64,000 bases of DNA from Coriaria nepalensis (taxonomy: Eukaryota; Streptophyta; Magnoliopsida; Cucurbitales; Coriariaceae): the NCBI GenBank assembly GCA_027186245.1, contig CP114492.1, forward strand, positions 7,530,501 through 7,594,500, in the 5' to 3' direction. This document shows, one piece after another, positions 23,507 to 34,024 of this stretch. Numbering within the stretch: position 1 is the first letter of the stretch; each line of letters begins with the position of its first letter. A program made the position numbers and the translations under genes. The notes beneath the pieces are model-generated. The model ran no database searches and had not been told where the DNA came from. It worked only from the letters and a program-made list of their open reading frames with translations.

Positions 23507-24649
23507 ATTTTCCTCCCTTCCGAAATCAAATATTTTTTCAAAGTATAAATAAATAAATAAAAAGGGGAAAAGAATAATGAGTGCTGTGATTATCGAATCT
23601 CAGAAAACTTGTTCTACTCCTGCTCTATTTCTTTGTTGCTTATCGAAATCTGGCAATTAAGACAATTAATTAGACCATAATCTGGTTAAGAGAGAGAGAG
23701 AGAGAGAGAGAGAGGAGTTGAAAGTGAGAAATTAGTGTCAAAGTGGGAGTTGAAGTGAAGGGGGAATCTAGGAGCATATTTTATTTAATTGTGTTTTAAT
23801 TACATGGATTGGAGTAAATGTAGGAGTCTTGTAATTGTAATTGACTTGACTGGTTGGCCTTTTTTTGGTCCCTACATTTCATATTGTCCAGGGGATGATG
23901 TTTTTTTTGCACATTTGCATTGTGGAACTCGTGTTTTTTTTAATCTCTCCTCTCTTTAGGGCAATAAATTTTGGAGTAAGAAGTTTTCTTGATTATTTTT
24001 AATGTCGAAGCGAAATACACTTGTTTGAATATGATCTACCTTTAGCTTTATTTAGGATTTTTTATTATTATATATTTTTAAAGTCCAAAAGTTCAATTCA
24101 AGTTGATAATATTAAACTCAAGCTTTGATGGAATGTCGAAATATACAATATGTATAATAATGTGATTGAAATTGATCACATGATGTGGACGAAAATACCC
24201 ATTCAACTTGGATTTGGGCCCATGCTAGAATCAAGCATGTTTATAGTACAAGAACCAGGCGAGACATATTACCTAAATGGCTCAGTGCCCATCAGCCTAA
24301 AGATGTCACAAAGCGTATTGCCCTGAGGGTTCAAAATGTGTTAAGCCGTATATTTCCTTATAAGAGAAGAATGTATGACTTATCTATAATCTCATCAGAT
24401 AATGAACTAAATCAAGTTGAATCTCAACAAACTTCATCAACATGAGAGTTTCGACTCTAGAAGACTATTAGGTAAAACTTATAGATACCCCTCAAATGCG
24501 GCCAGTAAGATACACGCTCATAAGTACACAGCTCTAGTGGTTTGATTAGATTTATTGCTTCGATCATATTACTAGCTTAAGCATTATAGTAGATTCATAA
24601 GCAGTAACCCTTACATTCCCTTCGTGTTTTCTCCAATTTGTAGGTGCAA
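23507..24649. other. Intergenic DNA; GA microsatellite and possible retroelement 5' part
   Basis: A GA repeat lies at 23692-23714, in the probable leader or promoter of the small minus-strand gene. An 86-codon plus frame at 24185-24445 is basic and unrecognised; it lies where the left LTR or leader of the adjacent gypsy relic would be. Confidence 0.4.
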
Positions 24650-25560
24650 CTCCGTGGACATACTGTTGGACAAAATTTGACACCAACAATTTGGCAACAA
24701 ATGTGAGGAACGACAATTTCCCTTTGAGATCAAAAATTCACATAAGCAAGTCATTCCATGAATCAAATCATAGATAATAATGATTCAGTGGTGCCCCTTC
24801 AGAGAGATCTCAGGGTGCTACTTCTAGAGACCAAACAGTAACACTCCAAGTTGGCACTCAAGATATAGCGACATTGGTCCCCAGAAAATCAATTAGGGAG
24901 CAACAAGCAAGGAACCAAAGACGTGCTCTAGAACCAGCTCGAGAGGATATCATCGCAATTATATGAAATGTCATTACCGAGCAAACGGCAGCAGCAATGA
25001 TGCATATGAGGGAGTAGATTAGTGGCCTCATAACCGTTAGGCGCAACGAAGAAAGGCGCGCCACTAGCAAAGAGGGCTCCTCCTCATCAAGGAATAACGA
25101 CATTCCAAGAAGGAGGACAAGCAAAGAATGGAAGAGGCATTCTATTGACCCTGACGACATGACCAAAATGTTCGAGGAATTGAGGAAAGCAATGGAAAGT
25201 AAAGGGGTCCCGACTTCCATGCAGTCAGATAAGAAGAAGAGTAACCCCTTCACTAAGGAGAATATGGAGGCCGACATACCACTAGAGTTCAAGAGCTCCA
25301 AAATTCGAGCTTACAATGGACTAGGGATATAAGGGACCATATTGAGTCATATAGGACCATAATGGAACTTTAAGGTATGACAGAGCGTAATGTGTCGAAC
25401 ATTATCAACTACCCTAGAAGGTACAGTACGAGAGTCGTTTGGAGGGTTAGCCCCAGGATCAATGGGTTCTTTCAATTAGCTCATCAACCTTTTTCTCACT
25501 AACTTCATCGGAGCATCAATCATGAGTCTCCTAGTAGCTCACAACCTCTCACTAAAACTA
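24650..25560 (+). mobile_element. Ty3/gypsy retrotransposon relic, gag region
   Basis: A degraded primer-binding block (TTTGGCAACAAATGTGAGG at 24690-24708) precedes gag-like sequence in several plus-strand frames. Visible pieces are an NPFTKENMEADIPLEF block followed by FKSSKIRAYNG (about 25240-25320), the hallmark start of plant gypsy gag, then SYRTIMEL, NVSNIINYP, and TVRESFGGLAPGSMGSF with FLTNFIGASIM (about 25420-25530). Stops and frameshifts are frequent and no protease or polymerase follows. The 147-codon minus frame at 24858-25301 is only its shadow. Confidence 0.8.
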
Positions 25561-25689
25561 TTGTTTAAGTTTAACATCTTTACCACTAAACCATTGTAAC
25601 TTTTCATAAAAATTACTCAAAACATATATAATTAACCTGTTAATGTTGGTTAAACTTTGGCGGAAGTTGGGAGCGGATGTTAAGGGAGG

Positions 25690-26400
25690 TATGTTGAGGG
25701 TGGTGTTAAAATAGGTTGTGTTGGGTTGCCCAGCCCACAACTTGCTCTATGGGCACAGCCCAAGCACGACCCACTCTATTGGCATGTCCACGACTCACAG
25801 ATTGTGTTAGGATAGAGGATAGGGTACAGTAGGCCGACACGGCTAGGCTTACCCGCCCTTCCCCTATCCCCCCCTTAATTGCCAGTTCATTTTATTTTTT
25901 CTTAACTTCACTATATATTATTTCTCTCTTCTATTATCCCCTTTCTCCTAATAATTTTAAAATCTTGCCCCGCTCAATTTTCCCTATAAATATACACCAT
26001 CCCATTATCCATTCATCCTCACAAATTGTCTCTCTCTAATATTCTTATACTCTAATCTCTATACTTATTCTTCTAATCTTTCTCAAATTTCCTATAAAAT
26101 ATAATCAATATTTTTCTTATAAACTTTTTTTTAAAATGGCTTGTGGGATTGGCCCATTTTGAGTCCATTTTGGGCCCGCGCAATAAGCACGACACAAGAA
26201 GAGGCTTGACAGACCATTGCAATAAGTTTGAACATCTTTTACGAAAATGAGCTAATATGGGCATGACTGCCACCAGCCTGTGTCCTGCCGGTATGCCATG
26301 ATTAGCCCATGGACTAGTACGATCTATTTTGCCATCTCTATATCTAGGCTTTCCATATCCTAACATAGGCCTCTAGGTTGAGGGATTGTGGGCTTTTCTC
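25690..26400. mobile_element. hAT-like non-autonomous element, candidate
   Basis: Both sides contain repeated short blocks built around GCCCA, GCACGA and GGGC (for example GCACAGCCCAAGCACGACCC near 25755 and GGGCCCGCGCAATAAGCACG near 26172), typical of hAT subterminal regions. The middle has CCCTATAAATATACACC and a CTCACAAATTGTCTCTCTC leader, as often seen in plant hAT promoters. No transposase frame, and the terminal inverted repeats could not be fixed. Confidence 0.35.
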
Positions 26401-26828
26401 TTACCAGGCTTGAACACTTTTTCCCTTGGTGGGTTAGGCATTTATTAGTAGGCGAATCTTAAATAGAATATTATCTAGACATTGTGATTAGGTGATGTAA
26501 ATCCCTAATATTTCTAAATTGGGTATAGTAATAAGAAAATATATTTAAAATGGGGTTAGAAGCAAATTTTAATTCTCACATATACCTAATATTAATAATA
26601 AAAATAGTATGTGATCGTTTTAGTAATTTGTAAGATTAAAGGGGTTTAAGTTTAATAAATAAATAAATAAAAATTAATTAATTAATATATATAAAAAAGG
26701 TGGCATTAACTAAACTATTAAGGGAATTATTGTCATTAAGACAACATGCATAAGGACATAAAGTAATTGTGTCATAAGCATGCATTAGGTTAACATGCAT
26801 TAAGACACATTAAATAGCGTGTAATCTA

Positions 26829-27017
26829 AGGGTTGCCCAAGCGGTTGGGCTTGGGTGATTCCCTAAGCTTGGCCCAAGTTCAAACCCTTGCACGACGTTT
26901 GTGATTATATTCTAGACTTACCTGATGATGTTGTGAGTCCAACTGCTCCCCTCGGGATTTGCAACCCATCGTTGAAGGCGCGTGAAGGAGTTCTCCAAAT
27001 TTTCAAAAAATAAAAGA
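26829..27017 (+). mobile_element. tRNA-derived SINE with target-site duplication
   Basis: The 5' part has a pol III A-box-like CCCAAGCGGTTGGGCTTGGG and a B-box-like AGTTCAAACCC about 40 bases later, followed by a non-tRNA body (GACTTACCTGATGATG, GGCGCGTGAAGGAGTTCTCC) and an A-rich tail. The flanks repeat: GTGTAATCTA at 26819-26828 and GTGTATAATCTA at 27018-27029. The body resembles plant SINE families I recall with 'GGCGCGTG..GGGTTCTCC' near the 3' end. Confidence 0.75.
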
Positions 27018-27029
27018 GTGTATAATCTA

Positions 27030-28216
27030 TGCACCATCACCTAACATGCCTAAGGACACATTGTCATTAATATGTCAAATGAAGTAAGCATTGCTATCGC
27101 CTATAAATAGACCTCACGGCCAAATCACTTTGATGAAACCAAAGAGGGAAAAAAACGTGAAAAGGAAAGAAAGGAAGATAAAAAGAAAAAGAGAGAGAGA
27201 TGAAGAAAGGGAGAAAAAGAGAAAAAGAGACTTAGGATCTTCAACTTTCGGTAAAATTTTGTAAGTAGAGTCTCATAAAAACACAAGGATGTTGATTGTT
27301 TGTTTATTGTTGTCATGCTAAAATTGTTTGAATAATTGTTATATTGATTTGAGAATAGTATAATTGTTAATAAGCATGAAAAATTGAAGATAATATTATA
27401 ATTATGATTGTTATATAATATGTTAAGTGAAATGTAATGATTTTATTAACATGCTGAAAATAAAATAATGAATAGTAATATAGCATGCTAATTTAAGGAT
27501 AATATAAACTTTGACATGCTACGATCAAATGCATATATTCATACTTCTGATCTAAGAGGAGTTAATGTTATGCTAAAGTAAATAAAGATTATAAGCATGC
27601 ATATGCATAACATTAAAGAGATGTTGCCGAATCATAAGAAGGATTGATTGTCGATCATAAATGACCTCATATAATTGTAAAGAAAATGTCATAGCGGATT
27701 ATTGCAATGGTTAGCGGATCACTATTAGATATTAGTTGAAATGATGGCGACAACATCCTTAAAACCCTAAGCATATAAATGGATAAGAAAGCATGCATGC
27801 GTATAAGTCATAAAAGAATCAATTTAAAATAATCATTAAAAAATTAATACATGTGAATAGACCTTATATTTATTGAGCTTCTAGCTCATAAATGTTTTAC
27901 CTTGTATTGTAGGAAATTACAAAGGTAAAGCTATAGACTAAGGATCAGGTGAATAAAGAAAATTAGTCTTGTGGGATTGTACATATGTATAAAGAATGGT
28001 TCATGTTTAAAAGTTTTGAGATTAATTCTCTATGATAAGGATTTTAATTATATTACAATATTTTATAAAAATTCAAATTATTATGTTATTTCTGTCAAAA
28101 TGATTTTAAAGTTAAATTAAAAAATAACGCACATACTAATTATGCATTTTCCTTTAAAAGTATTTGATAAACTAAAAGGCTAGTAAAGATGGCGTTATAG
28201 GTAATAGATCATAATC
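27030..28216. other. AT-rich DNA, possibly an LTR relic
   Basis: A CCTATAAATAGACC promoter-like sequence at about 27100 is followed by a purine-rich tract and later by AGCTTCTAGCTCATAAATG (about 27880). The stretch ends with a GGCGTTATAGGTAATAG block at about 28191, reminiscent of gypsy LTR ends. No partner repeat was found, so this could be a solo LTR but is unproven. No gene is seen. Confidence 0.3.
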
Positions 28217-28226
28217 CCACTAACAC

Positions 28227-28425
28227 TGGGATTGGGGCCTGATCTATAAAATTTGGAGATCTAAAAAATCTCCAAATTGTGACCGTTGGATTTTAAAAAA
28301 AAAATTGATCCAACAATCAAAATCTGATAAAGCCACAATCATTAGATTAATTTTTTAAAAATCTAACGTTCACCATTTGGAAATATTTAAGATTTTCAAA
28401 CTTTTTTAGATCAAGCCCCAAGACT
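28227..28425. mobile_element. 199-bp MITE with inverted ends and perfect 10-bp target duplication
   Basis: CCACTAACAC occurs at 28217-28226 and again at 28426-28435. The ends between them are inverted repeats: GGATTGGGGCCTGATCTA on the left, against the reverse complement of the right end, GTCTTGGGGCTTGATCTA. Further internal sequence (ATTTGGAGATCT and its mirror) also pairs. A 9-11 bp duplication fits a Mutator-type MITE; no coding capacity. Confidence 0.8.
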
Positions 28426-29204
28426 CCACTAACACCCATTTTCAAACAGTAGTGCTAAAAAAAAAGAAGAAGAAGAAGACCAACCAAAGCTGACGATGAT
28501 ATGTAATTAAACCCTTTCCTCATATTTTTACTTCATAATGTTGAACTCTTTCCAATTGGTTAAAGAGTAAAATGAATTAAAAGCTCAAGTCTAAAAATAT
28601 TTCATAAATATAAGTAAATGTATCTGTATCTCACATTAAAAAATGATAAAGTTCTTAAAACATTTATAATTGATTATAAATAGTGAATATTTATAATAAT
28701 AAATAAGAATTGTTATCTGACCGAGACTTGCATATCCATAGGCGCGCATGCAAGCGTGAGGCGCTTTCAGCACTTATTATGCGCACTTAGTACTTATTAG
28801 GTGCTTATTAGGCGGTTGACTACCACGTGCGGTGGCTGACTGATTCAATTTTTACTGTTAGATTCAAAATGGTTGATAATTAAAAATAGTTAGTTACTGT
28901 TATAGTTTGAATTTCAAAAATTAAAAAATATGACTGTTAAAAACCACTTAATTATTTTTTCAAATAGTATGATTATTGGTAAAATAATATATTATTTTAC
29001 AAACATATATCAATTTTGTCTATAAATAAAAGAAATTAATATAAAAAATAATCACTTCATCTTTTACATTTTTCCTATTGCTAGAAAAACTTTCATATAT
29101 TCAACTACGAAACTTACAAATGATTCGAGAGAGTAAAAATATATATTTTTAAAAAATGTCCTCGGTACATATTTCAGAGTCCGGATTCTATATTTTTCTA
29201 ACAC

Positions 29205-29390
29205 ATAGTTTGATCTTTCTCAATATTAGCATATTTGTCTGCCGTTGAAAGTGGAAACTAGCGACTACTACCCAATAGTCTCCTCATTCTAACCATCATA
29301 GTTTGATCTTTCTCATCTTGACATATTTGTCTGCTGTTGAAAGTGGAAACTAGGTACTACTACCCAATAGTCTTCTCATTCTAACCATCA
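29205..29390. repeat. 93-bp tandem duplication
   Basis: 29205-29297 and 29298-29390 both run from ATAGTTTGATCTTTCTCA through GAAAGTGGAAACTAG and CTACTACCCAATAGTC to CATTCTAACCATC, with a few substitutions and a small indel. Confidence 0.85.
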
Positions 29391-29427
29391 GACTCTATTT
29401 GTTTTTTTCCCTCCTGTCATTTTCTTG

Positions 29428-29457
29428 CCCTAACCCTAACCCTAACCCTAACCCTTA
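29428..29457. repeat. Short interstitial telomere-like repeat, 6-bp CCCTAA type
   Basis: Four CCCTAA units followed by a CCCTTA variant. The period is six, unlike the seven-base CCCTAAA usual in most plants. It lies 38 bases after the tandem duplication. Confidence 0.85.
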
Positions 29458-31229
29458 GTTCACCGTCTTAAACGACTTTTGAAAACGATAGTCAAAATAT
29501 CAAAGAGATAGCAAATGATGTAAGCCAGTGCTTCATCTACCACCTTCTGTTAATTTATGGTCCCATAAAAGGAAAAACAAAGGTCATGATCAATTTGACT
29601 TGATAATGTGAATTCAATGAATATGTATAATATATATATATATATATATATATACGCATATAAATTTGCTTATCAAATATTCAATGAAAATTCTGAAAAT
29701 GTGGGCAATTAGACTTGTGTTAAAGTAAAATCCAAATTGTGATGTGCTTAATTTTTAAATAATTTTAGTATATTTTTACTTGTAATTTTATACTAGTTTA
29801 TCCTCTAATTTTATCTATTTTTTATTCATTTTCATGTAGGAGAAAATAAATTCATGAAACTACAAAATATGGAGCATAAAAGGACAAAAATAAATTAAGA
29901 GAAAAGATGGGGGGGGGGGGGTAAATTGCAATAAAGAGAAATGTGGGGGCAAGAAAAGAAAGAAATTAAGATATGAAAGAAGTGAGCAGTGCAGACTTAT
30001 TTGCTATATTCAAAGTCAAATCAATAAATTTATTTGAAATGGAAGGTGGGTTGCTGAATTGCAGCGAGGAAAGGTTATGAAGTAGGTTGGTTGCTATTGA
30101 ATTGAAGCAAAAAGGCCATCGAGTGTTCATAGTTGGTGGCATAAAAGAAAGGGACAGAAGCCTAATGCAATCTAGGGCTGCGTGCTTCGATTCTAAAAAG
30201 GACTGGAATGCTGCGTTTATGAGGGGAGGGGGATTGGGCGACGAAAAATAAAGGAAGCAAATAGGAGGAGGTGAGCATAGTGAATAGCATGATTTTGATT
30301 GTTTTTTTCCTTTTCAATTATGAATAGCATGATATGAATAGTATAATTACGATATTTTAAATATTTTATTATTATTATTATTATTTTTGAATTAGTGATA
30401 TATATTGATATTATTATTATTATTATTTCTCATGAATTAGTCATTATTATTCAAAATAATGCAATTTTATTAATATTCGAGTGAGATTTTTATATAATAA
30501 ATGAATTTTCATGTTCAACATGAATTATGAAATTTAAATAACCTGATTTTCATTTAATTAGGTAAAAACTAGATGTTTAATCTGCTGAAATCCATGGATA
30601 TAAGCAACCCCATATCACACCTTCACGAGGTATGATCATTGTCGCTTTATAAATTTACTACCCAATTGGTGTTCATATTTCTTTTCCTTCCGGAATCTGA
30701 TTGGATATATATATATGTATATGTATGTCTTTGATTGAGATGGCAACTTAGTGCTAGTATATGATTTATATAGTGCATGTTTGGTTCGTTGATTTGAGTA
30801 GGCATAAAATGAAAATGCATTATTTTAATTTCATTGGATGATAAAATAAGAATGATTTTTAATTAGATTTTTTTTTTGTGAGATAATGAAATTGGAGTTA
30901 TTAATAAGTAAAGGTAGATAATGAAATTACATAAAATTACTAACTTAATATTTTTTATATCTATTGACCCATTTATTTATTTATTTTATTAATTTTATTA
31001 ATTTTATTTTTTATATATACGATTACTAAATAAATTATTTTATTCAAATTTAATTTTTAATTAATTTCCTTATCATTTTCTATAATTTTAATTTTTTATA
31101 TGATCTACTTGTTATTTTTCACAAATAAATTGTAATAACTAATTTAGTAGACATCTAAATAAATTGAAATAAGTAATTTGGCTAAATTTTTGAAAATTTT
31201 CTATAAATATAAAAAACTTATTTTTCGAG

Positions 31230-31460
31230 GAAAGATTATGCATTTTTGGGATCTACGTGCTCTCTAGGATTCGAGTATAAGTACCTTTTTATTGGGCACA
31301 AATCCTGTATAGACGAATTGAAAGAAGCTTGTAGTTAAGAGGATTAGAGCACGCGATTACAAACTACAATGTCGGAGGCTCGTATCCCTCTTAACCCCCA
31401 ACCGGTTCAAAAGGGATTCAACTTCCCCTAGGAGTAAGATATTATGAAAAGAAGTTGATT
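31230..31460 (+). repeat. Nuclear plastid-DNA insert with decayed trnR-ACG
   Basis: 31327-31401 resembles the plastid trnR-ACG gene as I remember it: GAGGATTAGAGCACG is intact, then GATTACAAACTACAATGTCGG stands where plastid DNA has GGCTACGAACCACGGTGTCGG. Downstream CAACCGGTTCAAAAGGGA parallels the plastid flank. Upstream, GATTCGAGTATAAGTACC also looks like plastid spacer. Most differences are C-to-T or G-to-A, the usual decay of methylated organelle DNA in nuclei. The anticodon and stems are damaged, so it is not a functional tRNA gene. Confidence 0.6.
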
Positions 31461-33034
31461 TCACCTTTTTCTCGGAAGTCAACGATTATTTATAATTATT
31501 ATCTTATTTTTAATATTTATAAATGAGTAAATAATTTTATAAATATAAAAAAATAATTTTAAAATTTATGACCGAACAGATCCTTAATCTTAGAAAAGGC
31601 GATTCTTGACTTTTTCCTGCTAAATTAAATTTCTTATATTATTATTATTATTATTATTTACATTTCTATAAATATTTTAGACATATACAATATTACATAG
31701 ACGTCATTATTGTTTTGTACTAATAAGACATTTGTCCAATTCGACACCACATAAAACCGTTACATGTAACCAACAATTCTTGATTATTTATTTATTTATT
31801 TTAATAATTTAGAGGACAGAGTGTGTTGCTCAGTTAAAAAAAAACCCATAAAATACTCGGCACGTGGTTACGGTGAGATTATGACACGTGTCCCGTTCTA
31901 CCTAAGTTAGGACACGTATGCACTCATGTCACAAGGAGAAACATCTTTCAGGACTGTACACGCACGCACGCAACAAATTTTCTAGAGATAATATATACTC
32001 TATAGATTTATATGTTTCCTACATAACGCACAAGATATTTATGTAGTTGCCTTAGGTACTAGGGTTACGCATGGATATACTTTCTCCCCCATTTTCATGT
32101 TCGACTTAGAATAATAAATAAAGATTTACTGTTTTTTTTAAAATTTTTTTTTTTATGATAATAAATAAAAAAAATCAGACTTCATGACCGAAATATAATT
32201 TTTGAGAAAATCTCGGAAGGAATTTCCATCTAATTTTAAATATATATATAAAATAAAGATAATTTTAAATATTTATATTATATTATATATTATATTATAT
32301 AGTTAAATCATATATTTATATAATGTCATATATAGTTAAATCATATATATAGTTAAAATATATTATATAGTTAAATCATATATATAGTTAAAATTTAAAC
32401 TGGCATCCATAATTTTTTTTTATGGACTATCAAATTTTTCATATCATTATATGTTATCTATCAACATTATGTTATAAAAAATGTCATGTCATCTTTCCAT
32501 TTTACCCATTTTTGAAAAAATATGAACAAAATAATTTTTTAAAATATTCACATCAAAATTGACTAAAATTTTAAAAAAATATGAATAAATTTTGTGAAAA
32601 AAATGCTCCATATTAAATTAATTACTTTTAATTTACAATTTAACTTTATTAATCAGATTCTTTAAAAAAAAATTTAAAAATGAATTTAATAAAATTAAAA
32701 TTATTTAATTATTATTTTACTCCTCTTATTAATTTATTTTATTAAAAAATAAAAATAATACATTCTTATTAACTTTTTTTTATTAAAAAAATATTTAATT
32801 AACTTAAAGATTAAAATTATCTTTAAAATTATTAATTAAATTTAACTTAAATTTTAAAATATTTATATATAAATAATAATATAAAAAAAACTGATTTTAA
32901 ATAACTAAAATGAATATGGTGGAAAATTAGTTTCCGTTCAAAATTGGTGGGATAGAATTTTTATTCAATTTCGATTGCCCACAGACTGTTCGGCCCACCT
33001 CTTTTGTTTTTTCCCCCTTAAAAAGAGAAATAAA

Positions 33035-33066
<32 letters not shown>

Positions 33067-34024
33067 ACAGGATTCTCCCCTCCTTCTATCTGCTTTCTTT
33101 ATTTGGTTTACATGTGGAGCCTATGGTTACCCATATGCATTGCTGTCTCGTATTAGCCTCCTCCTCCTCCTCCTCCTCCTCTCCCTCCTCCCTCTGCTCT
33201 TCCTCGTTGAGTTTCTTTCCTTTTTATAGGGTTTTTTCTCTTCCCTAGAAAATTCGCAGAGAAAGATAAAAGTCTTCTTTTCCCACTTTCTTCGATTCAA
33301 ACACTTTTCAAACTGCAAATCTTTCTGTTCATCTATCTAGCATCTTTTCTTCTCGATCGTCTTCCTCTTCTTCATTTTTTCTTTTCTTGACCTTTATAGC
33401 GCATCCGCGTAACAAGTGTCGGGATAAAAAAAGGTGGGAAGAAAAATAAGAAAACCGCTGTTTTTAGCCCATTGATTTCATGGATCTGGTGATTTTATAA
33501 GCTACATGTATTGACCTCTGTCGTTTAGATCTCCATCGTTTTCGTCGCGTTTCATTCGCAGCTCATCGCAATCGATTTGACCTTTATCCAATTCAAGCGT
33601 GAGTTCGTACTTCCTTTTCCTTTTACTCTGCGATTTCTGTGATTGGTTTCTTTTTTCTATCTTTTCCTGGACAAGTAGTTTTTCCCACACACCCCCCAGA
33701 TTTTGACTCGTTCATTTTGCCACAAAAAAGTATGACTGTTTTTCTTCAGTATTTATAGATGAAGAGATACGTTTGATTATTGAATTTGATTGAGATTCTT
33801 GAATGAGATTTAAACGGGTGGCTGATTACTTCTGTAATATGAGATGGATGAAGTGATAATATTAGGGGTTTTATACTTATACCTTTAACCTCATGGTTGA
33901 ATTTGCTTTATACAGTTAATTTCTTAGGAAGTAGTAGCAGTCTTGTGGATTTGTGGTTTGAATTTGTACTGCATCCATTTCTGGATGTGGAGGAACTAGA
34001 GGCTTGGCTCCGGTGAAATGAGGG
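31461..34024 (+). promoter_or_regulatory. AT-rich intergenic DNA, then PP2C promoter and leader
   Basis: Two CACGTG cores (31861-31866 and within GACACGTGTC at 31882-31891) lie about 2.1 kb upstream of the PP2C start and could be ABRE/G-box sites. A repeated AGTTAAATCATATATA block occurs at 32300-32395. The run 32400-32900 is almost pure A/T. A CCT repeat at 33159-33190 and a pyrimidine-rich stretch to about 33400 suggest the transcription start region. A 5'-leader intron is possible between about 33600 (GCGTGAGTTCG) and the ATG. No coding frame. Confidence 0.4.

Larger units (their letters stand above)
28436..31229. other. Long intergenic stretch with simple repeats
   Basis: Very AT-rich. 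Contains the tandem duplication and telomere-like repeat listed separately, a TA microsatellite at about 29632-29653, a poly-G run at about 29909-29920, and TTA repeats near 30366-30426. No gene or recognisable transposon domain. Confidence 0.45.

Noticed and set aside
24858..25301. 147-codon open frame on the minus strand
   Set aside because: It lies antisense to recognisable gypsy gag sequence and is hydrophobic and Ser/Leu-rich in the manner of a reverse-complement shadow.
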